From the NCBI RefSeq assembly GCF_000350225.1, contig NW_005179023.1:151694-215693 (forward strand): a DNA stretch of 64,000 nucleotides, written 5' to 3'. Every line of letters starts with the position of its first letter. Within the stretch, counting starts at the first letter, position 1. Under the pieces are notes generated by a model. The model saw only the letters and a list, made by a program, of their open reading frames with translations, was not told where the DNA came from and made no database searches. The position numbers and the translations under genes were made by a program. Origin of the DNA: Chondrus crispus. Its lineage: Eukaryota; Rhodophyta; Florideophyceae; Gigartinales; Gigartinaceae. This document shows positions 54,052 to 64,000 of the stretch, one piece after another.

Positions 54052-57000
54052 TCTCGTTGAGACGGCGGCCACAGCACTTCCTTGCGACCTGTCCTTCTTT
54101 TCCCATCCTGCCCACCTGATAGTCGACTAGCGACTTTATCGTACGACCTTTGGGCGATAAAAAGAACCCACCTGCGCATCTCCTGTTATTTCCCACTTCC
54201 TCCTCTGTTGCATTTTCAGTTTTCCCTTTCCTGATTTCCCTATGTTTCCTTCTCTTCAATTCCTCCTCTTTATCCTTGACCACTTTTCTCCCTCTTTTCC
54301 TACGCCCTGACTCTGCCTAACGGGGACGGCAACGTGCGTATTTTACGGCATCTCCGACTTCCTCCTTTCGTTCACCCTCTTCTCGCCGTAGGCGGGGGCA
54401 TGGCGGTCCCTGACAATTTTTCTAGTCGTCCTCCCCCTTTTGTTCAGCCGTCTACGAGACGTCGTCAATGATCGCATCTTCATTTGCTCCGTTGCCTGTT
54501 TGGAGATTCCTGCTCAAGGAAATACGGTCCCCCCCTAGAGTCTCTGAGGCGGTCCGTTTTTCTTTCCTCCTCTTTTGTGGTTTACCTCCTCTTTTTGTCT
54601 TCCCCTTTTTACCTCTTCAAATTCCTCACTTCCCTCCTCTTTTTCGCGCGGCGAGCCGCCCTCGGTTTCCTAATCCCCCGAAAACTGTCATTCTGACAAG
54701 AAGCATCGCTACCATGACTCCCTACAATTTTTCTCTGTTGTAGTTGCCGGTTCGACTCAGTTCCCCTGTACGTCTTCAGTGGCATTCGCCATTTCCGCGA
54801 CCTTCCGTTTCATTGCTGTCCGTTTTTTTAGTTCCTCGATCGGAAGCCCTTTCCCCTGTTCACATTTCATGCCATAAAAAATATTGAACCGACGACGGAA
54901 GCTCCGCGGGGAAACCTCTGCTCTCCCGACTCCGGCGGTGTCAAGAACTCGGTTCATTCACACGTAGGTTCTACCGTCTCTCTCTTGGACATCATCCCAT
55001 ATGTGCAGACTCAGATTTGCGACGCGATAGGTGTGGAGACGTCAATGTCGTTGCCTGTGATCTCATTGTGTCCTGACGGCGATTCGTAACTAGTTGAGGT
55101 GGCGACGAGGGTTCCTCGTACACGTCCAGTCATACGTATTACGATTAGTTGATCGCATCGCGATGAGCAACCATCTTGATCCTGTCTCGGATCGTGCATT
55201 TAGATGGTAGTTCGGGGTTCACGGCGACCTCATTATCACATAGTGTCATCCGCCTGTTCGCCTATCTTGGCGTTTTCGTCCTTGCTGTCAGGCGGGCTCC
55301 CCTCGCTCTGTCGTCAGGGACACGGGGCGGCGCGGGTAGGCTGTAGGTCGTGAAAACCAGTTAACAACTCGTGTGCGAGGCCATCGGCGAATTCGCCTAG
55401 CGTACCGGCGGTCTCCAAAATGACGGGCGAAACTTCTTCGCTATGCGATTACAGCGCGCGCTGGCTCGATGCACTTCCCGACAGTCGCGTGGGTAGGACT
55501 TCATCCTTTCCCGTTTCCTTGAATGTCATTCTCCTCGAAGTACGCTCGGGATCATCATGATTAAACGATCACAGTGATGATTGGTACCTTGTGCGCGAGA
55601 AGAGGGGTCGTAGTCGAGCTCCGCCCTTCGGGTGGAGTGTAATATGTCGTGGATCGGCGGCCGTGGCTCATGCCAACAAAATGGGTTGTATATCTCGGTT
55701 GCAACTCCCCTTAATTTTTTTGTTAAATATTTTTGAAGGCGTTTGGGTGGTGCGCACGCACCTTCCCCGTGCGTTTGCTGGCGGGGAGCGCGCATTCGTA
55801 AGTCAACCGCAATGACTCGTGGCTCCGAGGGGGCCTGCGGGTTCCCCTCTCTTCGTGTCTCGATGACAGACTAAGTCCTCGTATGGGTACTCCTGCAGTC
55901 GCAGTTCGGTTCCCTCTCTCCCAATTAATTTGCTTCCCTTGCGCTGCCCGCTGGGCGGGTATGGCCTTATTTTTTTTTCTTCGTTCGGGGCACGCGTGGC
56001 GTGTCCTTAATCTCCGTGGCAGACCGTCAGCGTAGGCGAAATGACATCACACAGCCAATATATACAGGGAAAACGGAGCAACCAAAAAGAAAAGAAACAG
56101 AAAGCGGGGAGCGGATTCCGTAGCGAACTTAGGACTGCGTCCTTCGTGTAAAAACAATTGTTAGCGTATTCGTGAAGGGCTGTTCGTTCTCCTCAGACGA
56201 CGGCGGAGGTTGTTAGCAATGCAGGTGTGTATCGCGACACGAGTGAGCGGCAACGGGTAAAGGTAGATCATATTTCATATTGACGAGGCGTGTACGGTTG
56301 AGTGTCCACACATGTTTTACAATGCCACCGACTGTCTTCTATGACAAGAATTGTCAACGGGTCTTTGCTGAGGCGAGGACCTCCCTTCAAGACGAATGAC
56401 CCTTCTTTCTTTAGTCCCCCCCTTGTAGAGAGGTGTGTTTTCAAACAAATGCTTCTCGATCCAGGGAAGTGTGACACCTTCGATGGACGCGTGTGTACTT
56501 GGGTGTGTGCCATCATTTCGGGGTTGCAAAAAAAAACATTGCCCCTTTAGAAAACCCTCTAGCTCAACGAGCGTTTTCCCCTCCTTCTTTCGAACCCTTC
56601 CGACACACTAGGGGTGTGTCCTGCGTCAGCTCTGCGTCCTAATTGCTGGTTTGGTATTAATTATACTCCTTTCGACGAAGTTTGATGCTGCTCATGTACA
56701 GGTTGTGTCATTGCAACAGACATCGTCGGTGTAATCCCCATTTGAAAGAAGCACGTCCGTAAAGAACACGAACAATACTCCGTGGTCGATGTGTTTCAAC
56801 TGTAGTCCTTCGTTGCCCCTTTCTCCCCGAGAATACTAATTTTCGCGTATGCGAAAGGTGGGGGTCGTTTGGATTGGCGCTCCCGACGGGATTTGCCGTC
56901 GTATCAATCTGTAGTTGCGCACCATCTTCTCTCGGGCTCCTGACGGGTGCAATTTCCTTCTCCTCCTCGTCCGTCTATCGATTTGCCTTGGGATCTTGTT

Positions 57001-57776
57001 GATCGAAGTCCGCGATACGCGGTCGCGTCGCCAGAGTCCTGCGACAACAAAAAGAAATAAGATAAAATAGAATAGAGTAAAACAGAACAGAAAAGAGGGA
57101 AAGAAAAGAAACAAGGAAAAGACAGAGTTGAAGAGAAATCATGGTGGTAAGTGCTAAGTAGACCGTCCTGAAAAAAGATAATAGGACCGATTGTGAGCGT
57201 CGACGTCGGTCACCGCGGGTGAATTCGTAGCTGCGCTCTTCTGAGGGTGGTCCCTTTGGACGAGTCTTCGTGCTCGGCGAGCATGGGCAGTGTGTTAGCA
57301 GGGAGTGTGACGATCGGCTTCGTGTGAGGCCGGGTGGGGCTTGGCTGCAGGGCGACTTAGAATAGTTATGTCGCCGACTGTGGCAAACGATCACCACTTA
57401 TCGTGCGTACTGCAGCTGCCGTAATTTTTCCTGCTTTTTGATTATAATTTCACAGCATGGCTGGAATCGACTTCTCACTTGTGTCGCCTGTTCAGCGGGT
57501 TGTTGTCAACACGCTTACATATGTATATATAATTTGATTTCATCATCCCCCCCACGCGGGCGGACCGTCCGTTCGAAACGTCATTTCTCGTGCGTACCGT
57601 GATGAAGCGTGTGTGTTTTCCGAGAGGCTCAATGCCTCATCCAAGGATACAGTCTCGCTTCTCTGCCTTGCTCTCCTTTCCTTCAAACTCCTTATCTGCG
57701 AACCCCGTAGATGTGTTCCTTTCTCGAAGTTCTGACCTCTCTGTTGTCTCTAACCTACTAATTCTATTTACGATGG
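54052..57776. other. Tail of copy B, no gene seen
   Basis: 3.7 kb with pyrimidine-rich tracts similar in character to the copy A tail but little obvious base identity. No frame has recognisable motifs. The region before pol differs from copies A and C. Confidence 0.55.
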
Positions 57777-60700
57777 CTATCCCGGTTGTGCGTGCGACGC
57801 TTGCGTGGGTAAGGGTAGCCTTTTCCTTCGGAAATATGTGACTACCGCGCTGCGGGGGATCTGCTCAATAGGTTCCCACGTTGCGTCCTCGATGGTATAC
57901 CCATACCACCTCACTTTGAGAATTAATTTCTCCTCGTCGTAGCCATGGTCCACGATCTTGTCGATCACATACTCCTGACTCTCGGTTCCTTCTTCCTGCG
58001 TGTCCAACTGTCCTTCCCCCTTCCGAAGATCTTCCAACTCATCCTCTTCTCTGGACTTTCCAAACTCGCGTAGGTCTGGAGGTGTCTCCGTTGTCGGCGT
58101 TCGACCAACTAAATTATCCTGGTCCCCCGTCGTAGGCGCACGAGTGTGAGGACGTTCCTCGTCCTCCATTACCTCTCCTTCTTCGTTTAGCTCCGGCTCT
58201 CCCAGGAACTGTAGCGCTTGCCGTAGGCCAGTTATCGGCGCATAGTCCATCGGGCTTGGGGCTAACTCCACCCTGTCTCGCGATACGCGTTCCTCCTGAT
58301 CGCCAATGGCAATGACTACCGTATGTTGATCCGATCTTCGGACCTGATAAGGTCCTGTGGCGACTTGTGCCAGCTTGTGTTTCGGTTCGCTAGCCGTGCC
58401 CTGCTCCTTCCGAAGGAACACGTAGGACCCCGGCGGGATCTCATATTGCGGTTTGCGAAGGCGTGCGTCGAAATTTTGCTTGTACCGGGCTTGTTCCTTT
58501 CGCAAACTCCTATCAGCGCCTTTCATCAGGCTTTCCAACCACGACTGCCATTTCAGGTAGTACGCTCGATTCGAGCTAAATCCTTCCAAACTTGGCTGTG
58601 CTTGTAACGCAATGCTTCTCGGCGCTCGAGCTAACACCAGCTCGAAGGGCGCGATATTCGTAGTGCGATGAACTTGCGTGTTGTATGCGAACGTCACAGC
58701 GTCGCTAAATAGGTCCCAGTCCTTGGGATGCTCTCCAACGTATTTTCGCAACGCGGAAGTCAGCGTGCGGTTAAACCTCTCAACTTGGCCGTTGGCTTGC
58801 GGGTGGTACGTAGTCGTGAACACATTGCGTATGCCGAGAATTCGGCAGACATTCTGAAAGAACCGGGCCGTGAACTGTGTTCCATTGTCGGACAGCAGCT
58901 TGACCGGCGGTCCGTACACGAATACCCAATGGTCAACGAAGGCTTGTGCGATGTGCGCAGCTGATATCTTCTTCAACGGTACGGTTCGTACCAGTTTCGA
59001 GTATCGATCGCTGATCTCGAGAATGTACCGATTTCCTCGTTTAGTTGTAATTAGCTCGCCGAGGATGTCGATGGCGACAAATTCCAGCGGAGCTTTGGGC
59101 GTGAACAGCTTCATTTCCTTCGTGTTTCTTCTTAACTTCACCCTCTCCCGCGCGCATGCGGCGCAATTATTTGCGACTGCATAGCAGTCTAGGGCCATCG
59201 TAGGCCAATAAAAATATCTTCTCAAAGTCTTGTAAAGTTTCCTGCCTCCCGGGTGGCCTGCCAATTTTGCGTAGTGGCTCAACCCTAGGACGCGGTCCCT
59301 TAACGATTGTGGTATTACCACTTGTACAAACTCTGCCGCGGTACGGCATAGAGTTCCTTCGAGTTCCTCGGTTTCCATGCTGAATGTTCTCACCTTTCCG
59401 GCGTCCATTTCTTCCTTGATGCGATTGCAGAAGGGGTCGACGGCTTGCTCGCGAATGAGCTCCTCCGGAGTGACAGCTTGGAATTGATCGAGGCGATCAG
59501 GGGCGGTCCCCCCCTCAAGAGCGAGGATGTCGTCTATCGCGTCAAAACTTTCCTCGTTCTCCACTGTACCCTTGGCCGATTCGGCCATAAAGCATGGGAT
59601 TTCGTCGTCGATTTCGTCGACGGTTTCTCCTGCGGTTCCCAACCTTGACAAAGCGTCCGCCTGGCTGTTAGCCTTTCCCTTTTTGTACTTGATTTCAAAA
59701 TCGAAATCCGAGAGGCGTAGCCTTCATCGGATTAATCTCCCGCTGGGGTCGGTTACGTTCATCAACCACCTCAATGAGGCATGGTCGGTATGCACAATGA
59801 AGTGCTCGCCATATAGATATGGTCTTAAAGTCTGTACGGCCCAAATTACCGCTAGACATTCTTTTTCTGATACCGAATAGTTTCTCTCGGCTGCGGCTAA
59901 CGTTCTTGAAAAGAACCCGATGGGTTTACGTTGCGCATCTGGATGCGTTTGAAATAATGCAGCCCCGATTTGATAGTCGCTTGCATCGGTGTCTACCGAG
60001 TATGGTAGGTCCTTCTTCGGCAGCGCCAACACCGGTGGCGCCAAGATAGCGTCTTTGAGCTTATGAAAAGATTTTTCGCACGGTTCGTCGAATCCTTCCC
60101 ACTGGACCGGTTGTCCCTTCTTCAATAGTTGATTGAGCGGATGCGCAATTTTCGCATAATGCGGAACGAATCTGCGGTAGACATTACAAAGTTCCAAGAA
60201 GCTCCTGAGCTGGGTCTGCGTTTGAGGGTACCTCACTTGTTCCAATGCGACGGTTCGCGCAGCGTCCACTTCCAATGTACCTGGCCGAACTACATGGCCC
60301 AGGTACTTGATCTTTTCGACGAAAAATTCACACTTGCGAAGCTTGAGCTTCACACCTGCCTTCTCCAATACAGAAAGTATCTCATCCACGTGCACGATGT
60401 GCTCCTCCCACGACTTGCTAAAATTTATTATGTCGTCCAGATACACCAAGCAGCACTTCCAACGGAACGGAGAGAGCAGGATATCCATTGCTCTCTGAAA
60501 CGTCGCTGGCGCGTTAGTTAGCCCGAAGGGCATTCTTGAGAAGCGATACAGTCCTGAGTGACACGAAAATGCGGTCTTGTCGCGGTCGCGCTCAGGGATA
60601 GGCATCTGCCAATGTCCCGAGATCGCGTCCAACGCGGAGAAAACTTTGGTGTCACCAAGCGAGTCCAGGCACTCATCCATGCGCGGTAAGGGGTACGTGT

Positions 60701-62359
60701 CCTTCACCGTCACTGCGTTCAACCTGCGGTAGTCTACTCAAAAACGCATTGACCCGTCCGGCTTGGGCACCAGCAACACGGGCGACGCCCATTCTGACTG
60801 CGCTGGTTCTATCACTCCTGCCTCCAACATCTTCTGCACCTCTGCATCTTCTACTTCGCGGGCTTTAGGCCCGGCCCGATACGGGGCTTGTGCGATGGGA
60901 CGAGTCTCGGGGATCAACTCGATCCGATGGACTGTGGTATTAATTTCGCCAAGCGTCCCATCCCACATCCTTGAATACTTCTTCAACATCCGACGGAACC
61001 GCTCGCGCAGCCGGTCCGGCACGTGGCTCAGGTCGAGTTCCTCCACGTCCGGCGGGGGAGGCTCAATCCGCCGCTCCGGCGTCGTAGTTGCCGTCGCGGA
61101 GAGCCTTTCCTCCCATTCCCCTTGCTGGTCCTCGCGCGCTTGATTCGACGGTTCGCATCTTGCCTCGCCCGTAGGCGTCTTGGTGGAATTAGGAAAATTT
61201 TCGTTCTTCCTTTCTTGAATTCCGAGAACTTCACCAATGGTGGTTTTGCTCTCGAGCGCAGCTCTCGGGTGCGGTAACAATTCTGCCACCACTTGGCCTT
61301 TTGCACCCTGACAGGGTACGTCCTAAAATTCGCAACGAGTAAACGAAATGGCCTGTCAGGCTCAACCTGAACGACACCATTCGTGCACGTCAACCCGTGC
61401 CTTTCGTACAACGACGAGTACGGCTGAACCACAACCAAGCCCGCCCTCTTCGAGGTGCATTCCACGACGCGTTGCGTCCCTGGCTCAATAGTTGTGGCTC
61501 TTGCCACTTTTACCTTAGGGGAAATTCGCTCCACCTTTCCATCATTCTCGTCCTCTCCCGGGACGAGATTCTTCTTCCCTCTTCTCGTCGAGAACCGCCT
61601 AACTATCGGAACCTCCGAGAAATCCGCTAACTCAACCGTTTTCTTCCTTGGATAAATTGCTTCCACAAACCGGTCACAGTAGTCCGCGCCTAGAATTAGC
61701 GGGACGGCTAGTTTTTCGCATACAATAAACTCGGCTGCGGCCACAAATTTTCCAAGCCTCACAGGCATTTTAATTGTGCCGAGAGTCCGGAGTGGCCTAT
61801 TGTTCGCGTCGCCGATATCTTGGGTCGGTCCGTAGGACACTAGAGATTCCATTCCAGCTGGGAGTTCCGATTTTCGCACAAGGTTTGGTCCCGCGCCGGT
61901 GTCTAAAACAGACAACACCCGGCTCATCAATCCGATTGTGGGTCCGATGTCCGCGTAAACTTTGTAGTTTTTTCGCGCAAGAACCAAAATCTTCTCGGGA
62001 CATTCCCTTCGCTTAACCCTGTACCAGGGTCTTCGAACTTCTTCCAGCGGATGATCTCGGGCTCGGCTCAAAATTTTCTTGACTTGAGCTGGCCCTTTGG
62101 GCTTATCCACCAATCCAACAACCTCCTCCTCGAGGCCTGACTTTTCCTTTAGAGACGGGGAACGGAGCTGAGCCCCGGGCACAGTACGTCGACCCTGTGC
62201 CTCTCGCGACTCATGCGAGATTCCCCTCTCTAGTTTTCCTGCCGCTGCGGGTTCCTTCTCACATCCGACGGCGCGGGCCCCGCGGTGGGCCCTCTGAAAG
62301 GTTGGTTCGACCTCGGCGTTGAAGCATGCGGTGTGCTCGCCGTCTGCAAATCGAACCAA
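57777..62359 (-). pseudogene. pol: pol of copy B, inactivated
   Basis: It has the domain order of copy A. The lesions visible against A are a one-base loss in a T-run at 61299-61302 (frameshift after protease) and a TGA at 60740-60738 replacing the cysteine of RT box FCVDYRRLN. The TGA at 59726-59724 is shared with A, at the RNase H-integrase tryptophan. Catalytic boxes are otherwise kept (VYLDDIINF, VDTDASDY, VAIDILGE, LLSDNGTQF, VERFNRTL). The chromodomain (LILKVRWYGYTIEDATWEP) differs more from A than RT does. The final stop is TAG where A and C have TGA. Confidence 0.92.
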
Positions 62360-64000
62360 TTCTTGACCTTCAGGTAACTCGTCGATGGTATCCCTAACCT
62401 CTCCATCGAAGACAACGCCTCATAATTTTCCAAAACTCGGTGCATTTCCCGGAGGGAAAGAATGCACGTTGGCGCGGCGTGCCCCTTTTCATAGCAATGA
62501 TAGCACACCAGACCGTGCGTCTTGGCGGGATACGGCGTCCTAGGTCCTCCACGGGCCGGCGGCCTGCCTCGGCGTTGCGGCCTTCCCATCCAGCCTGGCC
62601 TTCGAAACGTCGTACCCTTGTCTTCCATCGGAATGCGCGGCGCCGGCGTGTGGCCGCGCCCCCGAAACATCATCACGGGATCCGTGGGCTCTGAAAACGA
62701 CTCCGTCGTGTATGCAGGCGTCGGTAAAGTTGACGACCCGCTGTCCCCGTAGTCCTCGTGTCCGTAGCCCTCCGATGGCTCAATGAACTCGCCTTCGGCT
62801 ACTAACGCTCCTTCGTAGTGATTTTCGCTACTTTCATGCGCACCGCGCTCATCTGACGCTGAAATGGACTCGGCTAAATGGACGGCGGCGTGACTTTTGC
62901 GACCGGGATAAGAAGCCCTCGGCTTCTTCCCGCCCTGAACGTCGACGGCGTCTGAATCGTGACCTTCTTGGTCTTCTTGTCCTTAGCGCGGCTCGCCGAG
63001 CCATGCGCCTTCGCGTAATTCACTAGTCTCAAAAATGAAACGTCCCGATTGTCTTGCCGGTATTGAGATACCATCGGCTTGATACTCGAATCGAGTCCTT
63101 CAATAAACATCGTCATTTGTTCTGGCATCGAATATACATTTCCACATCGATTGCTTGCGTCCGTCAGACGGATATAAAATTCCATCTCGTCTTCAGACGG
63201 TCTTTGCTGAACTTCTCGCAATGCGAGCACAGCTTGACGGATCGCCTCGTCGGTTGCGAAACTCCTCAACAACCACTGTACGGCCTCCGGCCAAACGGAT
63301 ATCTTTCCGTGATGGGCCCCGGCCGTCTGAGACACCGAAGTGTACTGTCTCAAGGCGATGCCGCTTAAAAATTCGGGCAACAAGCGGATCGCTTGCCCCT
63401 CGTTCATTTCTTGAGTATCGAACTCTTGAACTAATTTTGCCAAAAAATCCAACACAAGGACCCCGTCCTCACCTGTGAACGTGTTGTCCTTCTTCACCTT
63501 GGGCGGAATATCTCTCCTGATTTTTCGCACGGCAGTCCGCCGAGAACTTGACAAATATGTCTGCGGGTTCCGCAAGCGGTACGTTCGGTACGAAAGTAAC
63601 TTCTTGAAGAGGTAGTTGGTCGGATTCAGCTCCTCCAACTCCTCCCATCGCGGCCCGCGCCGCGTTGCGACATCTTCAGGCTCCGCGTCCTTGTCTCTCC
63701 GCGAGGCGGATGAAGTGACTCCACCTCGTCTGGAGGAAATTTTCTTGCTTGACGAAATTCCGTTTCCGTCTTCTGAACGGCGTTCGGAATCGCCCGAATG
63801 GTTCGACGAACCGCCGTTACCATCTTCGGAGGGACCAAGCGACTCTGACTGTGAGTCGCGGTTCTCCGGATCGTCACTACAGTGACCCTTGCTTGTACGT
63901 CGCTTGTCCTTCTTCGAGGGCTTCGACTTGGAACTCCGCTGCCGAGCGGGCTTGTCCTTCTTCGACCGACGGTCGCCCTCTCTACCCGAAGGGAGCGGCT
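62230..64000 (-). pseudogene. gag: gag of copy B, frameshifted and cut by window end
   Basis: Same protein as in copy A, read from 64000 to a TAG at 62230. A C lost from a run near 62929 (TTCCCGCC against TTCCCCGCC in A) shifts the frame in the linker after the capsid domain. The zinc knuckle is well kept (CYHCYEKGHAAPTC). The capsid part (63638-62940) is almost identical to A. Confidence 0.88.

Larger units (their letters stand above)
51959..64000 (-). mobile_element. Chromodomain Ty3/gypsy element, copy B, truncated by window end
   Basis: 3' LTR (51959-52897), polypurine tract, 4.9-kb tail with antisense gene, pol and most of gag are present; the rest of gag and the 5' LTR are right of the window. 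The five bases outside the LTR are GCCGG, so a target duplication should be GCCGG after the other LTR. It is nearly identical to copy A in gag and RT but clearly different in LTR, chromodomain and tail. It carries frameshifts and a nonsense mutation and is inactive. Confidence 0.92.

Overview
This is nuclear DNA of a eukaryote made almost entirely of mobile elements. There are long terminal repeats (LTRs), Ty3/gypsy gag-pol genes with a chromodomain, DIRS-like and copia-like reverse transcriptase remains, and pogo-, PIF/Harbinger- and CMC/KDZ-like DNA transposase genes. I see no bacterial operons, rRNA or tRNA genes, and no ordinary host housekeeping gene. The mix would suit a red alga or another TE-rich protist or alga, but nothing here proves the species.

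Layout. (i) 1-4992: 3' half of a plus-strand chromodomain Ty3/gypsy element (copy C), ending in an LTR inserted into a pogo-like transposase gene (4993-5738). (ii) 6388-7440: solo LTR of the same family with a 5-bp target duplication (ACAAG). (iii) 7.7-16 kb: graveyard with a Harbinger-like N-terminus, a DIRS-like gag/RT and a shredded copia element with three LTR-like repeats. (iv) 17.2-49.9 kb: a gene island, probably a very large DNA transposon. It carries an unknown 749-aa nuclear protein with a C-terminal SUMO-interaction-like motif and a possible Tudor-like gene. It also carries a ParB-like plus 2-oxoglutarate/Fe(II) oxygenase gene, a small basic protein and a bacterial-type (DPPY) DNA methyltransferase with a SET-like tail. 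A CMC/KDZ-like DDE transposase completes the set. Perfect hairpins lie at both outer ends (17195-17241 and 49908-49937). (v) 31265-45872: a complete 14.6-kb Ty3/gypsy element (copy A, minus strand) inserted in the last part of that transposase gene, with CTAAT duplicated. Removing it restores the transposase reading frame. (vi) 51959-64000: copy B of the same family, running off the window, inserted into a gag-like gene of another retroelement.

The three family copies share a layout: LTR, gag, pol (frameshifted from gag), chromodomain, then a 3-5.5 kb tail with an unrelated reading frame on the opposite strand, a polypurine tract and an LTR. In A and B an in-frame TGA replaces the conserved tryptophan between RNase H and integrase.

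What is most worth following is the island. It pairs a predicted base-modifying oxygenase gene with a DNA methyltransferase gene, fired divergently from a near-perfect inverted promoter repeat (arms about 490 bp), next to a SET-like fragment and a transposase. It looks like a mobile chromatin and DNA-modification cassette. Most of its genes carry one or two in-frame stops with the frame otherwise open, so this copy is either decayed or recoded.
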